From Fallopia convolvulus (taxonomy: Eukaryota; Streptophyta; Magnoliopsida; Caryophyllales; Polygonaceae), in the NCBI GenBank assembly GCA_964016875.1, contig OZ024730.1, positions 28,993,295-29,057,294 on the forward strand: 64,000 nucleotides of DNA, read 5' to 3'. Made by a program: the position numbers and the translations under genes. Of this stretch, positions 1-10,455 are shown in pieces. Each line of letters starts with the position of its first letter. Within the stretch, counting starts at the first letter, position 1. Under the pieces are notes generated by a model. That model was not told the origin of the DNA and did not search any database. It saw only the letters and a program-made list of their open reading frames with translations.

Positions 1-1074
1 AAAATCAAGACATGGTCGAATAAAAGCATAACTTCAAACCTAGAAACCGAATCCACATTTAGAAGTGACATTTACATGGACGTTTCATCAAACACTTGGC
101 GCGCAATGTTAGATCACTCGTCAATTTTTAAAGTCTAATGGAGAAAAACAAGTGATCTTTAAAGACATCTAGGAATAAGCATAAAGAATGAGGATAGTAT
201 CAAGTCATTAAGCACATTCTACACTACCAAATCAAGACCGATCGAATAAGAGAATAAATTCGAACCTTGAAACCGAATTCCACATTTAGGAGAGACATTT
301 ACATGGACATTTCATCGAACACTAGGCGTGCAATGTTAGATCACAAGTTTAAGGGCAAAAGGAGAAAAAACCAGTGAACTTTAAATTTATCTAGGCATAA
401 GCATAAAAAAATGAGTATAGTTTCAAGCCAATTAGCACGTTCTGTACTACAAAATCAAGACTTGATCGAATAAAAGCATAACTTCAAACATAGAAACCGA
501 ATCCACATTTAGGAGAGACATTTACTTGGACATTTCATCGAACTCTTGGCGTGCAATGTTAGATCACAAGTCGTTTTAAAGGCAAAAGGAGAAAAAGCTA
601 GTGCACTATATCTAGGAATAAGCATAAAAAATGAGGATAGTATAAAGCCAATAACCACATTCTGCACTACAAAATCAAGACCGATCGAATAAAAGCATAA
701 CTTCGAACCTAGAAATCGAAAGCCACATTTTGGAGTGACATTTACATGGACATTTCATCGAACAATCGGTTTGCAATGTTCGATCACAAGTCATTTTAAA
801 GGAAAAAGGAGAAAAAGCAAGTGAACTTTAATTATATCTAGGCATAAGTATAAAAAATAAGGATAGTATCAAGCCAATAAGCACATTCTACACTACAAAA
901 TCAAGACCGATCGAATAAAAGCATAGCTTCAAACCTTGAAACCGAATTCCACATTTACGAGTGACATTTACATGGACATTTAATCGAACACTTGGCGTGC
1001 AATGTTAGATCACAAGTCATTTTAAAGGCAAAAGGAGAAAAATCAAGTGAACTTTAAATATATCTAGGCATAAG
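1..1074 (+). repeat. 226-bp satellite array, block 1
   Basis: Tandem array of an AT-rich monomer. The anchor word ATCAAGA recurs at 4, 231, 454, 674 and 900, giving spacings of 220-227 bp. Each monomer has the same landmarks in order: CACTACAAAATCAAGACC, CGAATAAAAGCATAA, GAAACCGAAT, GAGTGACATTTACATGG, CAATGTTAGATCAC, AAGTGAACTTTAAA, CTAGGCATAAGCATAAA and ATGAGGATAGTAT. The block continues beyond the window on the left and is cut on the right by the CACTA element. No coding capacity is visible. A centromeric, pericentromeric or other heterochromatic location is plausible but cannot be read from the sequence. Confidence 0.97.
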
Positions 1075-1104
1075 CACTAGTACAAAATTTTCTATGGAGA
1101 GCGG

Positions 1105-1290
1105 AATTATTATGGCGTTTGTAAAAAGGGCAATAAATTATCAAATTCGGATGGCGCTTTTACAAAAAAGCGCTATAAAATATTTTTAAAAAAAATAATA
1201 AATAACTTATTTAATAAAGCGCTTTTAACAAAAAGCGCCATAAAAACAAAATGGCGGATGGCGCTAGGTATCAAAAGCGCCATAACATCT
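1105..1290. repeat. Left subterminal hairpin repeats of the CACTA element
   Basis: Repeated short inverted repeats built from ATGGCGC or AAGCGC arms separated by T/A runs. Examples are GGCGCTTTTACAAAAAAGCGC near 1154-1174 and AAGCGCTTTTAACAAAAAGCG near 1217. Subterminal repeats of CACTA elements are usually the transposase-binding sites; that role is inferred here. Confidence 0.85.
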
Positions 1291-1640
1291 TGCAAATTAA
1301 AACACACAAATCATCGACTCGCGTTTCCCCTCTGCCATTCTCATTTCTCCCTCATCCCTCATTAGGGTTTGTGAACTAATCCCTCCCCCTCTGTCTCCCA
1401 AGCAATTTCTAGTTCTGAGCGTGTTGTTTTCAATTCGGTGGAGGAGGCGAGGGCGGTCACGGTCGATGAAGGAGGGATTCTGGTGCTGGTGGAGCTGCTG
1501 GAGGCCCATGAAAAGTTGGAACGACGGAGTCGAGAGATAGAATTCCGCCAGCATATCTTCTCTGCCTCGTCAAAGTATTCAAATTCGTGTCCAGAATTGA
1601 TCGGTTTGAACTTGTCCTTCTCAATTGAATTTTATTTCTA
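1291..1640 (+). other. Possible captured leader and first exon of an unidentified gene
   Basis: This stretch is pyrimidine-rich (CTCCCTCATCCC, CCCTCCCCCTCTGTC) and contains TTAGGGTTTGTG, as in many plant 5' leaders. It is followed by a 67-codon open frame from 1438 to 1641. Base composition is richer in GC than the flanking hairpins and satellite. I do not recognise the protein. It may be the 5' end of one of the captured genes downstream, or non-coding sequence. Confidence 0.3.
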
Positions 1641-1916
1641 ATGTCTCTATGTCAACCGTGGTTCTTATTTCTCAATTGAGAAGGATCCAACTTTTCATTG
1701 TTTTTGTTCCGCTGGCGCCTAAATAGGTTTTCAGACTTTATATGCGATTAGCAATGCAATTTGGTGTTTAATTAGTTTTCAGACTTTGCCTCCAAGGTGT
1801 TCGATAAATTGTCCCAATTAGATTAGTAAGCTCTGTTGTCTTAGAGATAATTTGCAATGACTAGTTGGTTTTCAAGTCAAAGTAGTTTTAATGAACTCTT
1901 ATTTTTGTTTGATTTT

Positions 1917-2036
1917 CATATTCCTACCTCCTTGGCACCTGTTGATGATGTGGAGCGCTACACTCAACTTTCTAGTCATCCTCTTCATAAAACTAGTAAG
2001 CCAGGCATTCTTTCAATTGATATTCATCACTCTAAG
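1917..2036 (+). pseudogene. Captured exon fragment of a PRP19-like (U-box, WD40) splicing factor gene
   Basis: The frame starting at 1917 encodes about 40 residues with the string DDVERYTQLSSHPLHKT followed by KPGILSIDIH. I recognise this as the segment of plant PRP19/MAC3 just before the first WD40 repeat. PRP19 is an E3 ubiquitin ligase and core spliceosome-complex protein. Only this short piece is present; the U-box and the WD40 propeller are absent, and similarity stops after the SK codons at 2031-2036. It lies inside the CACTA element, in the same orientation as the other captured pieces. Identification is from memory of the family motif. A functional product is not expected. Confidence 0.75.
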
Positions 2037-2221
2037 CTATTGGATATGGAACTAATATTGTTGCTCATCTGATATAGTATTTTGATGTAGTATTTAAGAT
2101 GTTATGTTGGCAATATGGTCTTTTAAAATTGGGAGGTACTCACAATGAATACTTTTGAATAGTGAAGAACTATGACACTTTCTAGGTTTGGATAATTATT
2201 TTCCTATGGAATTAAGCTAAT

Positions 2222-3097
2222 GCCGAGTTTTTCGGTAAACAACAGTGTTGGTTCTTCCTTAGCTTATCAGACTGATTGGATAGGACATACATTTGAGTAT
2301 GAAGGAAAGGTGAAGTTCTCATTGTTTTTTTTTAATTGTTCATTAATCTGCCAATATCATGGTTTAATTATTGTAGACGTTAAATAATTGTACCGAGACA
2401 TGCATTGATTGTTTCTGCAGGATTCTGACTTGGTTGTTCGATTTTGCAAAGATGTAGAGAGTAGATCACAAACAGTAATTCCTCATTCCTCTGAGTAATT
2501 TAAATTTTCTTATGACATATAATCATTATAGAATGAGCTCAGCGTGTATACTACTTTTCTACATGTACAGGGATACATCGATTTTGGCCGATTTGATGCA
2601 TTGAACCATTTTGTTGCTGGTTCTGGAGATGTCAATTTTGTCCAGGTAGTCTTTTCCAAAAATCTTGATATTGTGAATTGACTTGCAGTAATTTTTCCAA
2701 GTTAGTAATGGTTGCCTTGGTCATTTGTGGGAAATGTGCTTCAACTCTTCCTTTGATATATTAACAATGCAGAATTGAAGTGTCTTAAACCTCTGAGTTT
2801 TTGTAAATTCTTTGCTTCAGAAAGTGCATAAATCTGTTTCCTGTTGATTAGAGTTTTTGGAAACTGAAACAGTGAAGAATTTATGAAAAATGACTTGGAT
2901 AAATAGGTACAGAAGCAACTCTCTGCTGAGCTTTGATGATTTTATCTACCTCCATAAACTTGAATTACACGCAGAAAACGGAAGTTAATTGTAAGGATTT
3001 CATGTTGAATACCACTTCTATTCTGTATCGTTTTGTAGGGATTTTACAAGGGTGACTTGTTGAAAAAAGTTATGACAAAATGGGACGCACTTCTCAG
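2222..3097 (+). pseudogene. Captured multi-exon fragment of a conserved plant gene of unidentified function
   Basis: Four exon-like blocks can be read with proper splice borders. They are about 2222-2309 (ends before GTGAAG), 2421-2474 (TGCAG before, GTAATT after, exactly 18 codons), 2571-2645 (ACAG before, GTAGTC after, exactly 25 codons) and 3039-3097 (GTAG before, GTTAGC after). The second and third blocks are phase 0 and encode strings such as DLVVRFCKDVES, GYIDFGRFDALN and GSGDVNFVQ. In the last block the reading shifts by one base near 3070, after which DKMGRTSQ appears. I recall a plant protein family with this pattern but cannot name it safely. Retained introns show that genomic DNA was captured, not cDNA. 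Confidence 0.65.
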
Positions 3098-3138
3098 GTT
3101 AGCTGTTAGATCTAGTTTCGTATCTCCTTGGCAACAGG

Positions 3139-3820
3139 TATGAGGCATCTGAGGTTGGAGTTCAGCCATTGATGGTTCAACTTACCCTCATCCAAGGAGC
3201 TGATTCCAAAGGCGCTGGTAACTCTCTTCCTCCACAAACCTTTTGCTTTCTGTTCTGGATGTAAAAAAGTGTGCTCTCTTCCAATTCTTTGGTTCTTCCT
3301 TGGATACTTGTTTATGTTTCTGTTTAATGCTTTGAGATTTCTGTACTTTCTAAATGTGAATCTTTTGTTAGGTGGTGAGTTTGATTGATTTAAGAGTGTG
3401 TAGTAGCACAAGTGTTTAAGCAGATTAGCTTCTAAGGTTTAATAGGGTTTTAAATGTTACTTTCTTGAAGCTACACTTTTTTTTGGTGGAATTTCTTGAA
3501 GCTACACTAACAACAATTGAGGTAGTGATATTTTTTTTTAATGTCTACTGCATTCTGATTAGTGATACTTCACTTCTGCTACTTGTAGTTTGCTTGGATG
3601 GAACCCTGCCTGGTTATCATTTTCACCCTGACTCTGGTTCAGGAGCAAGTAGTTGGGTTATTCAATTAGAGGTTTGTCAAATTGCTCTACTCCAGTATGT
3701 GGAAAAGAACTCTCTAAATCATATAAATGTTCTTCTTGGTATTATTTAGTGTCCAAAGTGTTAAATTTGTGTAAGTTAGTTGTTAATTGGTGGCATGGAG
3801 GAGGATGGTGTAATAACATA
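3139..3820 (+). pseudogene. Captured 5' fragment of a pectin acetylesterase gene (CE13/Notum-like)
   Basis: Three exon pieces follow each other. Up to 3217 the frame encodes VQLTLIQGADSKGA. After an intron with GT at 3218 and AG at 3587-3588 it continues CLDGTLPGYHFHP, SGSGASSW and IQLE, ending at 3671. After a second intron comes GGGWCNN near 3798-3818. These motifs match the N-terminal part of plant pectin acetylesterases, cell-wall enzymes that remove acetyl groups from pectin. The valine codon split across the first intron is correct. The second acceptor seems lost: CAT stands where CAG is expected just before the GGGW codons. The catalytic serine region is not included, so this is a dead fragment. 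Confidence 0.8.
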
Positions 3821-4139
3821 GAAAGTAGCTTATGAAGTTGCTTTTAGTTCATAGAAAGTAGCTTCTGAAGTTGCTTTTAATCCTTACCCTAATAATACTT
3901 TAGAGCTATTATTTTCATGCTAATAAAATGTATTTTAGAGGGCAAATTAATCAGTGCACTAAATTTGGAGGAGATACATGTAGATTTGACATAATTATGT
4001 ATGGATGATTTACTTATATATGTGGAATTGAATTTTATTCATGCAATTGTATGAGTTATTTGATTAAAATTTGTTATAGTATAATTTGTTTGGTTGTATT
4101 GGATGTAGGCTAAAATCCGAAATTTAATTTTTTTTTTAA
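3821..4139. other. AT-rich interior of the CACTA element, nothing recognised
   Basis: Includes a short direct repeat (CATAGAAAGTAGCTT at about 3819 and 3851) and AT-rich sequence. No open frame or motif was recognised. It could be intron or filler from the captured pectin acetylesterase locus. Confidence 0.5.
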
Positions 4140-4149
4140 AAAGAAAAAC

Positions 4150-4385
4150 AATTATGGCGCTTTTTTCATAAAAAGCGCCATAAGTAAAAGCCTTAATATG
4201 GCGCTTTTTATGAAAAAAGCGCCATCCGTTTCTTTTAATTTTAAAAAAAAAAAAAAAAACATGGCGCTTTTTTTAAAAAGAGCGCCATCCCATGTATTTT
4301 TATGGCGCTTTTTAAAAAACCGTCATCCGTTACCTTTAGTGCACTCCTTATTATAGCGTTGTAAAAAGCGTCATCCACTTCATTA
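4150..4385. repeat. Right subterminal hairpin repeats of the CACTA element
   Basis: Successive inverted repeats have ATGGCGC arms and A/T loops. Three are strong (about 4154-4183, 4199-4226 and 4261-4289) and one is partial (about 4301-4330). They mirror the left subterminal region and support the call of both element ends. Confidence 0.88.
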
Positions 4386-4420
4386 AAAAACCTCCATCCG
4401 AAGCCTATTTTGTACTAGTG

Positions 4421-7400
4421 AAGCATAAAAAAATGAGTATAGTGTCAAGCCAATTAGCGCATTCTGCACTACAAAATCAAGATTTGATCGAATAAAAGCA
4501 TAACTTCAAACCTAGAAACCGAATCCACATTTAGAAGTGACATTTACATGGACATTTTATCAAACACTTGGCGCGCAATGTTATATCACTAGTCAATTTT
4601 TAAAGACCAATGGAGAAAAAACATGTAATCTTTAAAGACATCTCGGCATAAGCATAAAAAATGAGGATAGTATCAAGCCATTAAGCACATTCTACACTAC
4701 CAAATCAAGACCGATCGAATAAAAGCATAAATTCGAACCTTGAAACCGAATTCCACATTTAGGAGTGACATTTACATGGACATTTCATCGAACACTCGGC
4801 GTGCAATGTTCGATCACAAGTCATTTTAAAGGCAAAAGGAGAATAAGCAAATAAACTTTAAATATATCTAGGCATAAGCATAAAAAAATGAGTATAGTGT
4901 CAAGCCAATTAGCACATTCTTCACTACAAAATCAAGAGTTGATCGAATAAAAGCATAAATTCAAACCTAGAAACCGAATCCACATTTAGGAGTGACATTT
5001 ACATGGACATTTCATCGAACACTTGGCGCGCAATGTTAGATCACTAGTCAATTTTTAAAGGTCAATGGAGAAAAAACAAGTGACCTTTAAAGTCTTCTAT
5101 GCATAAGAAAAAAAAATGAGGATAGTATCCAGCCATTAAGCACATTCTACACTACAAAATCAAGACCGATCGAATAAAAGCATAAATTGGAACCTTGAAA
5201 CCGAATTCCACATTAAGGAGTGACATTTACATGGACATTTCATCGAACACTTGGCGTGCAATGTTAGATCACAAGTCATTTTAAAGGCAAAAGGATAAAA
5301 AGCAAGTGAACTTTAAATATATCTAGGAATAAGCATAAAAAATGAGGATAGTATAAAGCCAATAAGCAAATTCTGCACTACAAAATCAAGACCGATCGAA
5401 TAAAAGCATAAATTCGAACCTAGAAACCGAAAGCCACATATTGGAGTGACATTTACATGAACATTTAATCGAACACTTGACATGCAATATTAGATCACTA
5501 GTCAATTTTGAAAGGCAAAAAGAGAAAAAACAAGTGAACTTTAAAGTCTTCTATGCATAAGAAAAAAGAATGAGGATAGTATCAAGCCATTAAGCACATT
5601 CTACACCACAAAATCAAAACCGATCGAATAAAAGCATAAATTCGAACCTAGAAAACGAATGCCACATATTGGAGTGACATTTACATGAACATTTAATCGA
5701 ACACTTGGCATGCAATATTAGATCACAAGTCATTTTAAATGCAAAAGGAGAAAAACTTAGTGAACTTTAAATATATCTAGTAATAAGCATAAAAAATGAG
5801 GATATTATAAAGCCAATAAGCAAATTCTGCACTACAAAATCAAGACCGATCGAATAAAAGCATAAATTCGAACCTAGAAACCGAAAGCCACATTTAGGAA
5901 TGACATTTACATGGACATTTCATCGAACACTTGGCGTGCAATGTTAGATCACAAGTTAAAGAATGAAGATAATATAAAGCCAATAAGCACATTTTGCACT
6001 ACAAAATCAAGACCGATCGAATAAAAGCATAAATTCGAACTTAGAAACCTTATCCATATTTAGGAGTGACATTTACATGGACATTTAATCGAACACTTGG
6101 CGTGCAATGTTTGATTACAAGTCATTTTAAAGGAGACAGGAGAAAAACCAAGTTAACTTTAAAGACATCTACGCATAAGCATAAAGATTGAGGATAATAT
6201 CAAGCCAATAAGCACATTCTACACTAAAAAATCAAGACCGCTTGGATAAAAGAGTAAATTCAAACATAGATACCGAAAGCCATATTTAGGAGTGATATTT
6301 ACATGGACTTTTCATCGAACATTTGGCATGCAATGTTGGATCTCAAGTCAATTTTTTAAAGGAAATAGGAGAAAAAACAAGTGAACTTTAAAGACATCTA
6401 GGCATAAGCATAAAGAATATGGATTGTATCCAGCCAATAAGCACGTTCTACAAAAAAAAAATAAAGACCTATCGAATAAAACATAAATTCGAAGCAAGAA
6501 ACTGAATCCACATTAAGGAGTGACATTTAAATGGACATTTCATCAAACACTTGGCATGCAATTGTAGATCTCAAGTCAATTTTTTTTAAGGAAAAAGGAG
6601 AAATAAACAAGTGAACTTTAAATATATCTAGGCATAAGCATAAAGAATGAGGATAGTGTCAAGCCAATAAGCATATTCTGCACTACAAAATCAAGACCGA
6701 TCGAATAAAAGCACAAATTCGAACCTAGAAACCGAATCCAATTTAGGAGTGACATTTAAAAGGACATTTCATCGAATACTTGGCGTGCAATGTTAGATCA
6801 CAAGTCATATTAAAGACAAAAGGAGGAAAACCAAGTGAACTTTAAATATATCTCGGCATAAGCATAAAAAATGAGGATAGTATAAAGCCAATAAGCACAT
6901 TCTGCACAAAAAAAAAGACCGATCGAATAAAAGCATAAATTCAAATCTAGAAACTGAATTCACATTTAGGAGTGACATTTAAATGGACATTTCATTGAAT
7001 ACTTGGCGTGCAATGTTAGATCACAAGTCATTTTAAAGGCAAAAGGAGAAAAAGCAAGTCAACTTTAAATATATCTAGGCATAAGCATAAGAAATGAGGA
7101 TAGTACCAAGCCAATAAGCACATTATGCACTACAAAATCAAAACCGATCATATAATAGCATAGATTCGAACCTAGAAACTGAATCCACATTTAGGAGTGA
7201 CATTTACATGGACATTTGATCGTACACTTGGCGTGCAATGTTAGATCACAAGTCGTTTTAAAGGCAAAATGAGAAAAAGCAAGTGAACTTTAATTATATG
7301 TAGGCATAAGCATAAAAAATGAGGATATTATCAAGCCAATAAGCACATTACGCACTACAAAAGCAAGACCGATCAAATAAAAACATAAATTCGAACCTAG

Positions 7401-9662
7401 AAACCGAATGTCACTTTTAGTAGTGACATTTACATGGACATTTCATTGAACACTTGGCGAGCAATGTTACATCACTAGTCAATTATTAAAGGCCAAAGGA
7501 GAAAAAACAAGTGAACTTTAAAGACATCTAGGCAAAACATAAAGAATGAGGATAGTATCAAGCTAATAAGCACATTCTACACTACAAAATCAAGACAAAT
7601 CGAATAAAAGCATAAATTTGAACCTTGAAACCGAATTCCACATTTAGGAGTGAGGTTTACATGGACATTTCATCGAACACTTGGCGTGCAATGTTAGATC
7701 ACAAGTTAATTTTAAAAGGCAAAAGGAAAAAAAAACAAGTGAACTTTAAAGACATCTAGGCATATGCATAAAGAATGAGGGTAGTATAAAGCCAATAAGC
7801 ACATTCTACACTATAAAATCAAGACCTATCGAATAAAAGCATAAATTCGAACCTAGAAACCGAATCCACATTTAGGAGTGACATTTACATGGACATTTCA
7901 TCGTACACTTGGCGTGCAATGACAGATAACATGTCATTTTAAAGGCAAAAGGAGAAATAGCAAGTGAAGTTTAAAGATATCTAGGCATAAGCATAAAAAA
8001 ATGAGGATAGTGTCAAGCCAATAAGCATATTCTGCACTACAAAATCAAGACCGATCGAATAAAAGCACAAATTCGAACCTAGAAACCGAATCCAATTTAG
8101 GAGTGACATTTAAAAGGACATTTCATCGAATACTTGGCGTGCAATGTTAGATCACAAGTCATATTAAAGACAAAAGGAGGAAAACCAAGTGAAATTTAAA
8201 TATATCTGGGCATAAGCATAAAAAATGAGGATAGTATAAAGCCAATAAGCACATTTTGCACAAAAAAAAAAGACCGATCGAATAAAAGCATAAATTCAAA
8301 TCTAGAAACTGAATTCACATTTAGGAGTGACATTTAAATGGACATTTCATTGAATACTTGGCGTGCAATGTTAGATCACAAGTCATTTTAAAGGCAAAAG
8401 GAGAAAAAGCAAGTCAACTTTAAATATATCTAGGCATAAGCATAAGAAATGAGGATAGTACCAAGCCAATAAGCACATTATGCACTACAAAATCAACACC
8501 GATCATATAATAGCATAGATTCGAACCTAGAAACCGAATCCACATTTAGGAGTGACATTTACATGGACATTTGATCGTACACTTGGCGTGCAATGTTAGA
8601 TCACAAGTCGTTTTAAAGGCAAAATGAGAAAAAGCAAGTGAACTTTAATTATATGTAGGCATAAGCATAAAAAATGAGGATATTATCAAGCCAATAAGCA
8701 CATTACGCACTACAAAAGCAAGACCGATCAAATAAAAACATAAATTCGAACCTAGAAACCGAATGTCACTTTTAGTAGTGACATTTATATGGACATTTCA
8801 TTGAACACTTGGCGAGCAATGTTACATCACTAGTCAATTATTAAAGGCCAAAGGAGAAAAAACAAGTGAACTTTAAAGACATCTAGGCAAAACATAAAGA
8901 ATGAGGATAGTATCAAGCTAATAAGCACATTCTACACTACAAAATCAAGACAAATCGAATAAAAGCATGAATTTGAACCTTGAAACCGAATTCCACATTT
9001 AGGAGTGAGGTTTACATGGACATTTCATCGAACACTTGGCGTGCAATGTTAGATCACAAGTTAATTTTAAAAGGCAAAAGGAAAAAAAAACAAGTGAACT
9101 TTAAAGACATCTAGGCATATGCATAAAGAATGAGGGTAGTATAAAGCCAATAAGCACATTCTACACTATAAAATCAAGACCTATCGAATAAAAGCATAAA
9201 TTCGAACCTAGAAATCGATTCCACATTTAGGAGTGACATTTACATTGACATTTCATCGATCACTTGGCGTGCAATGTTAGATCACAAGTCAATTTTTATA
9301 GACAAAAGGAGAAAAAACAAGTGAACTTTAAAGATATCTAGGCATAAGCATAAACAATGAGGATAGTATCAAGCCTATAAGCACATTCTACACTACAAAT
9401 CAAGATCGATCGAATAAAAGCCTAAATTAAAACCTAGAAACCGAATGTCACATTTAGGAGTGACATTTACATTAACGTTTCATCCAACACTTGGCGTGCA
9501 ATGTTAGCTCACAAGTTAATTTCAAAAGCTAAAAAGAGAAAAAACAAGTGAACTTTAAAGACATCTAGGCATAAGCATAAAGAATAAGGATAGTATCCAG
9601 CCAATAAGCACATTCTGTAATACAAAATCAAGACCGATCAAATAAAAGCATGAATTTGAACC
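4421..9662 (+). repeat. 226-bp satellite array, block 2
   Basis: About 23 monomers of the same satellite, beginning with the AAG target duplication of the CACTA element and ending with the GAACC duplication of the LTR element. One partial monomer is seen near 5956, where AAGTTAAAGAATGAAG joins two normally separate parts. Variants differ at fixed places, for example CTTTAAATATATC versus CTTTAAAGACATC and GACCGATCG versus GACTTGATCG. Confidence 0.97.
6640..9212 (+). repeat. Tandem segmental duplication of six satellite monomers (1354-bp step)
   Basis: The stretch 6640-7858 recurs at 7994-9212 almost unchanged, at a constant offset of 1354 bp (six monomers). Shared private variants include the AAATCCAATTTAGG deletion, the run CACAAAAAAAAAAGACC, the unusual TAATAGCATAGATTCG and GTGAGGTTTACATGG. 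Sharing of rare variants in the same order shows duplication of the whole block, not independent monomer mutation. Confidence 0.9.
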
Positions 9663-10435
9663 TGATGGTGTGCAAAATAAACGCTAAATAATAAAAGGCG
9701 AATTAGTAATATAAACGAGAAATAGTAAGAATAGCGCGTTACATATACGCATGTCCAAAACGATATATATGTGTGCGAGGTTGGTGGACAAATGAACAAT
9801 TGAAGTTGCATGGCCACGTATTATAGTTTGCATGGATTCACGAGGTGTGCAAATGCACGCAATATCAATGGAATCATAAAGGGGGCTGGCCCATTTGATA
9901 TGGACAATTCAACGAGGTCTTTTTGGATCCTGATGGCTCAAACGAGGTCTTGGCTATTCAAATTGTGGCAATATTTACTTGCATGTAACGAGGTGGCATA
10001 GCAAGACACGTGTATATGCATTGGAACTTGCCTAGGTTCCTTTGTTTTGGTCCTTTGATAAAGTGCCACCTCACCAAATCAACAAATGCCTAATCTACAT
10101 TATCAAGTATCCCACATCGATCATATGATATATAAGCAAGTAGCTTCCGTTTACTATATATATGGAAGAATGTGGAATAAGAAAATGGTTGAAAATCCTC
10201 TCTGGCTCGAGAACTATCTCGTTTGCCAAAGCTCGACGTGTTTGATCACCGAGTGAGATTGCGCTATAAACGGTATAAGGACTAAAGGCTTTATTCGTAA
10301 AGAGCACAAAAACAACCGGCTGTGGGGTGGGGAGGAGGAATAATCCACGTTCGAAAACCGTTTGGTTGTACGAATCCCGAGAGTTAGTATTTACTTAATG
10401 CCCGTTTATAGCGCGTATTATATCGGGTTTCATCA
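9663..10435 (+). repeat. 5' LTR of the outer LTR element
   Basis: Direct repeat of 18096-18922, starting TGATGGTGTGC and ending CGGGTTTCATCA. It is 54 bp shorter than the 3' copy because one stretch between two CCATT words is missing near 9892. Other differences are scattered substitutions, a few per cent by eye. Confidence 0.95.
10127..10136 (+). promoter_or_regulatory. Probable TATA box in the 5' LTR
   Basis: GATATATAAG sits in the second half of the LTR and is conserved in the other LTR at 18614-18623. This is the usual place for an LTR promoter. No start site can be proven from sequence. Confidence 0.45.
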
Positions 10436-10455
10436 CTGCGCCGTGTGTGGGAATT
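10436..10455 (+). promoter_or_regulatory. Primer-binding site, tRNA-Asp-like
   Basis: CTGCGCCGTGTGTGGGAATT follows the LTR end directly. It resembles the GGCGCCGTTGCCGGGGA primer site used by Athila/Tat-type Ty3 elements, with a few mismatches. This supports + orientation and a gypsy-type ancestry. Confidence 0.6.

Larger units (their letters stand above)
1075..4420. mobile_element. Non-autonomous CACTA (En/Spm-type) DNA transposon carrying host gene fragments
   Basis: The left end reads CACTAGTACAAAAT and the right end is its inverted copy, ATTTTGTACTAGTG, so the terminal inverted repeat is about 14 bp. A 3-bp duplication AAG lies at 1072-1074 and 4421-4423. Removing the element plus one AAG restores an uninterrupted satellite monomer (CTAGGCATAAG joined to CATAAA). 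CACTA ends with 3-bp TSDs define the superfamily. Subterminal regions at both ends are packed with GGCGC/GCGCC hairpins. No transposase (TNPD/TNPA-like) reading frame is visible in the 3346 bp, so movement would need a partner element. The interior holds exon-intron pieces of at least three plant genes, all on the + strand. Confidence 0.95.
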
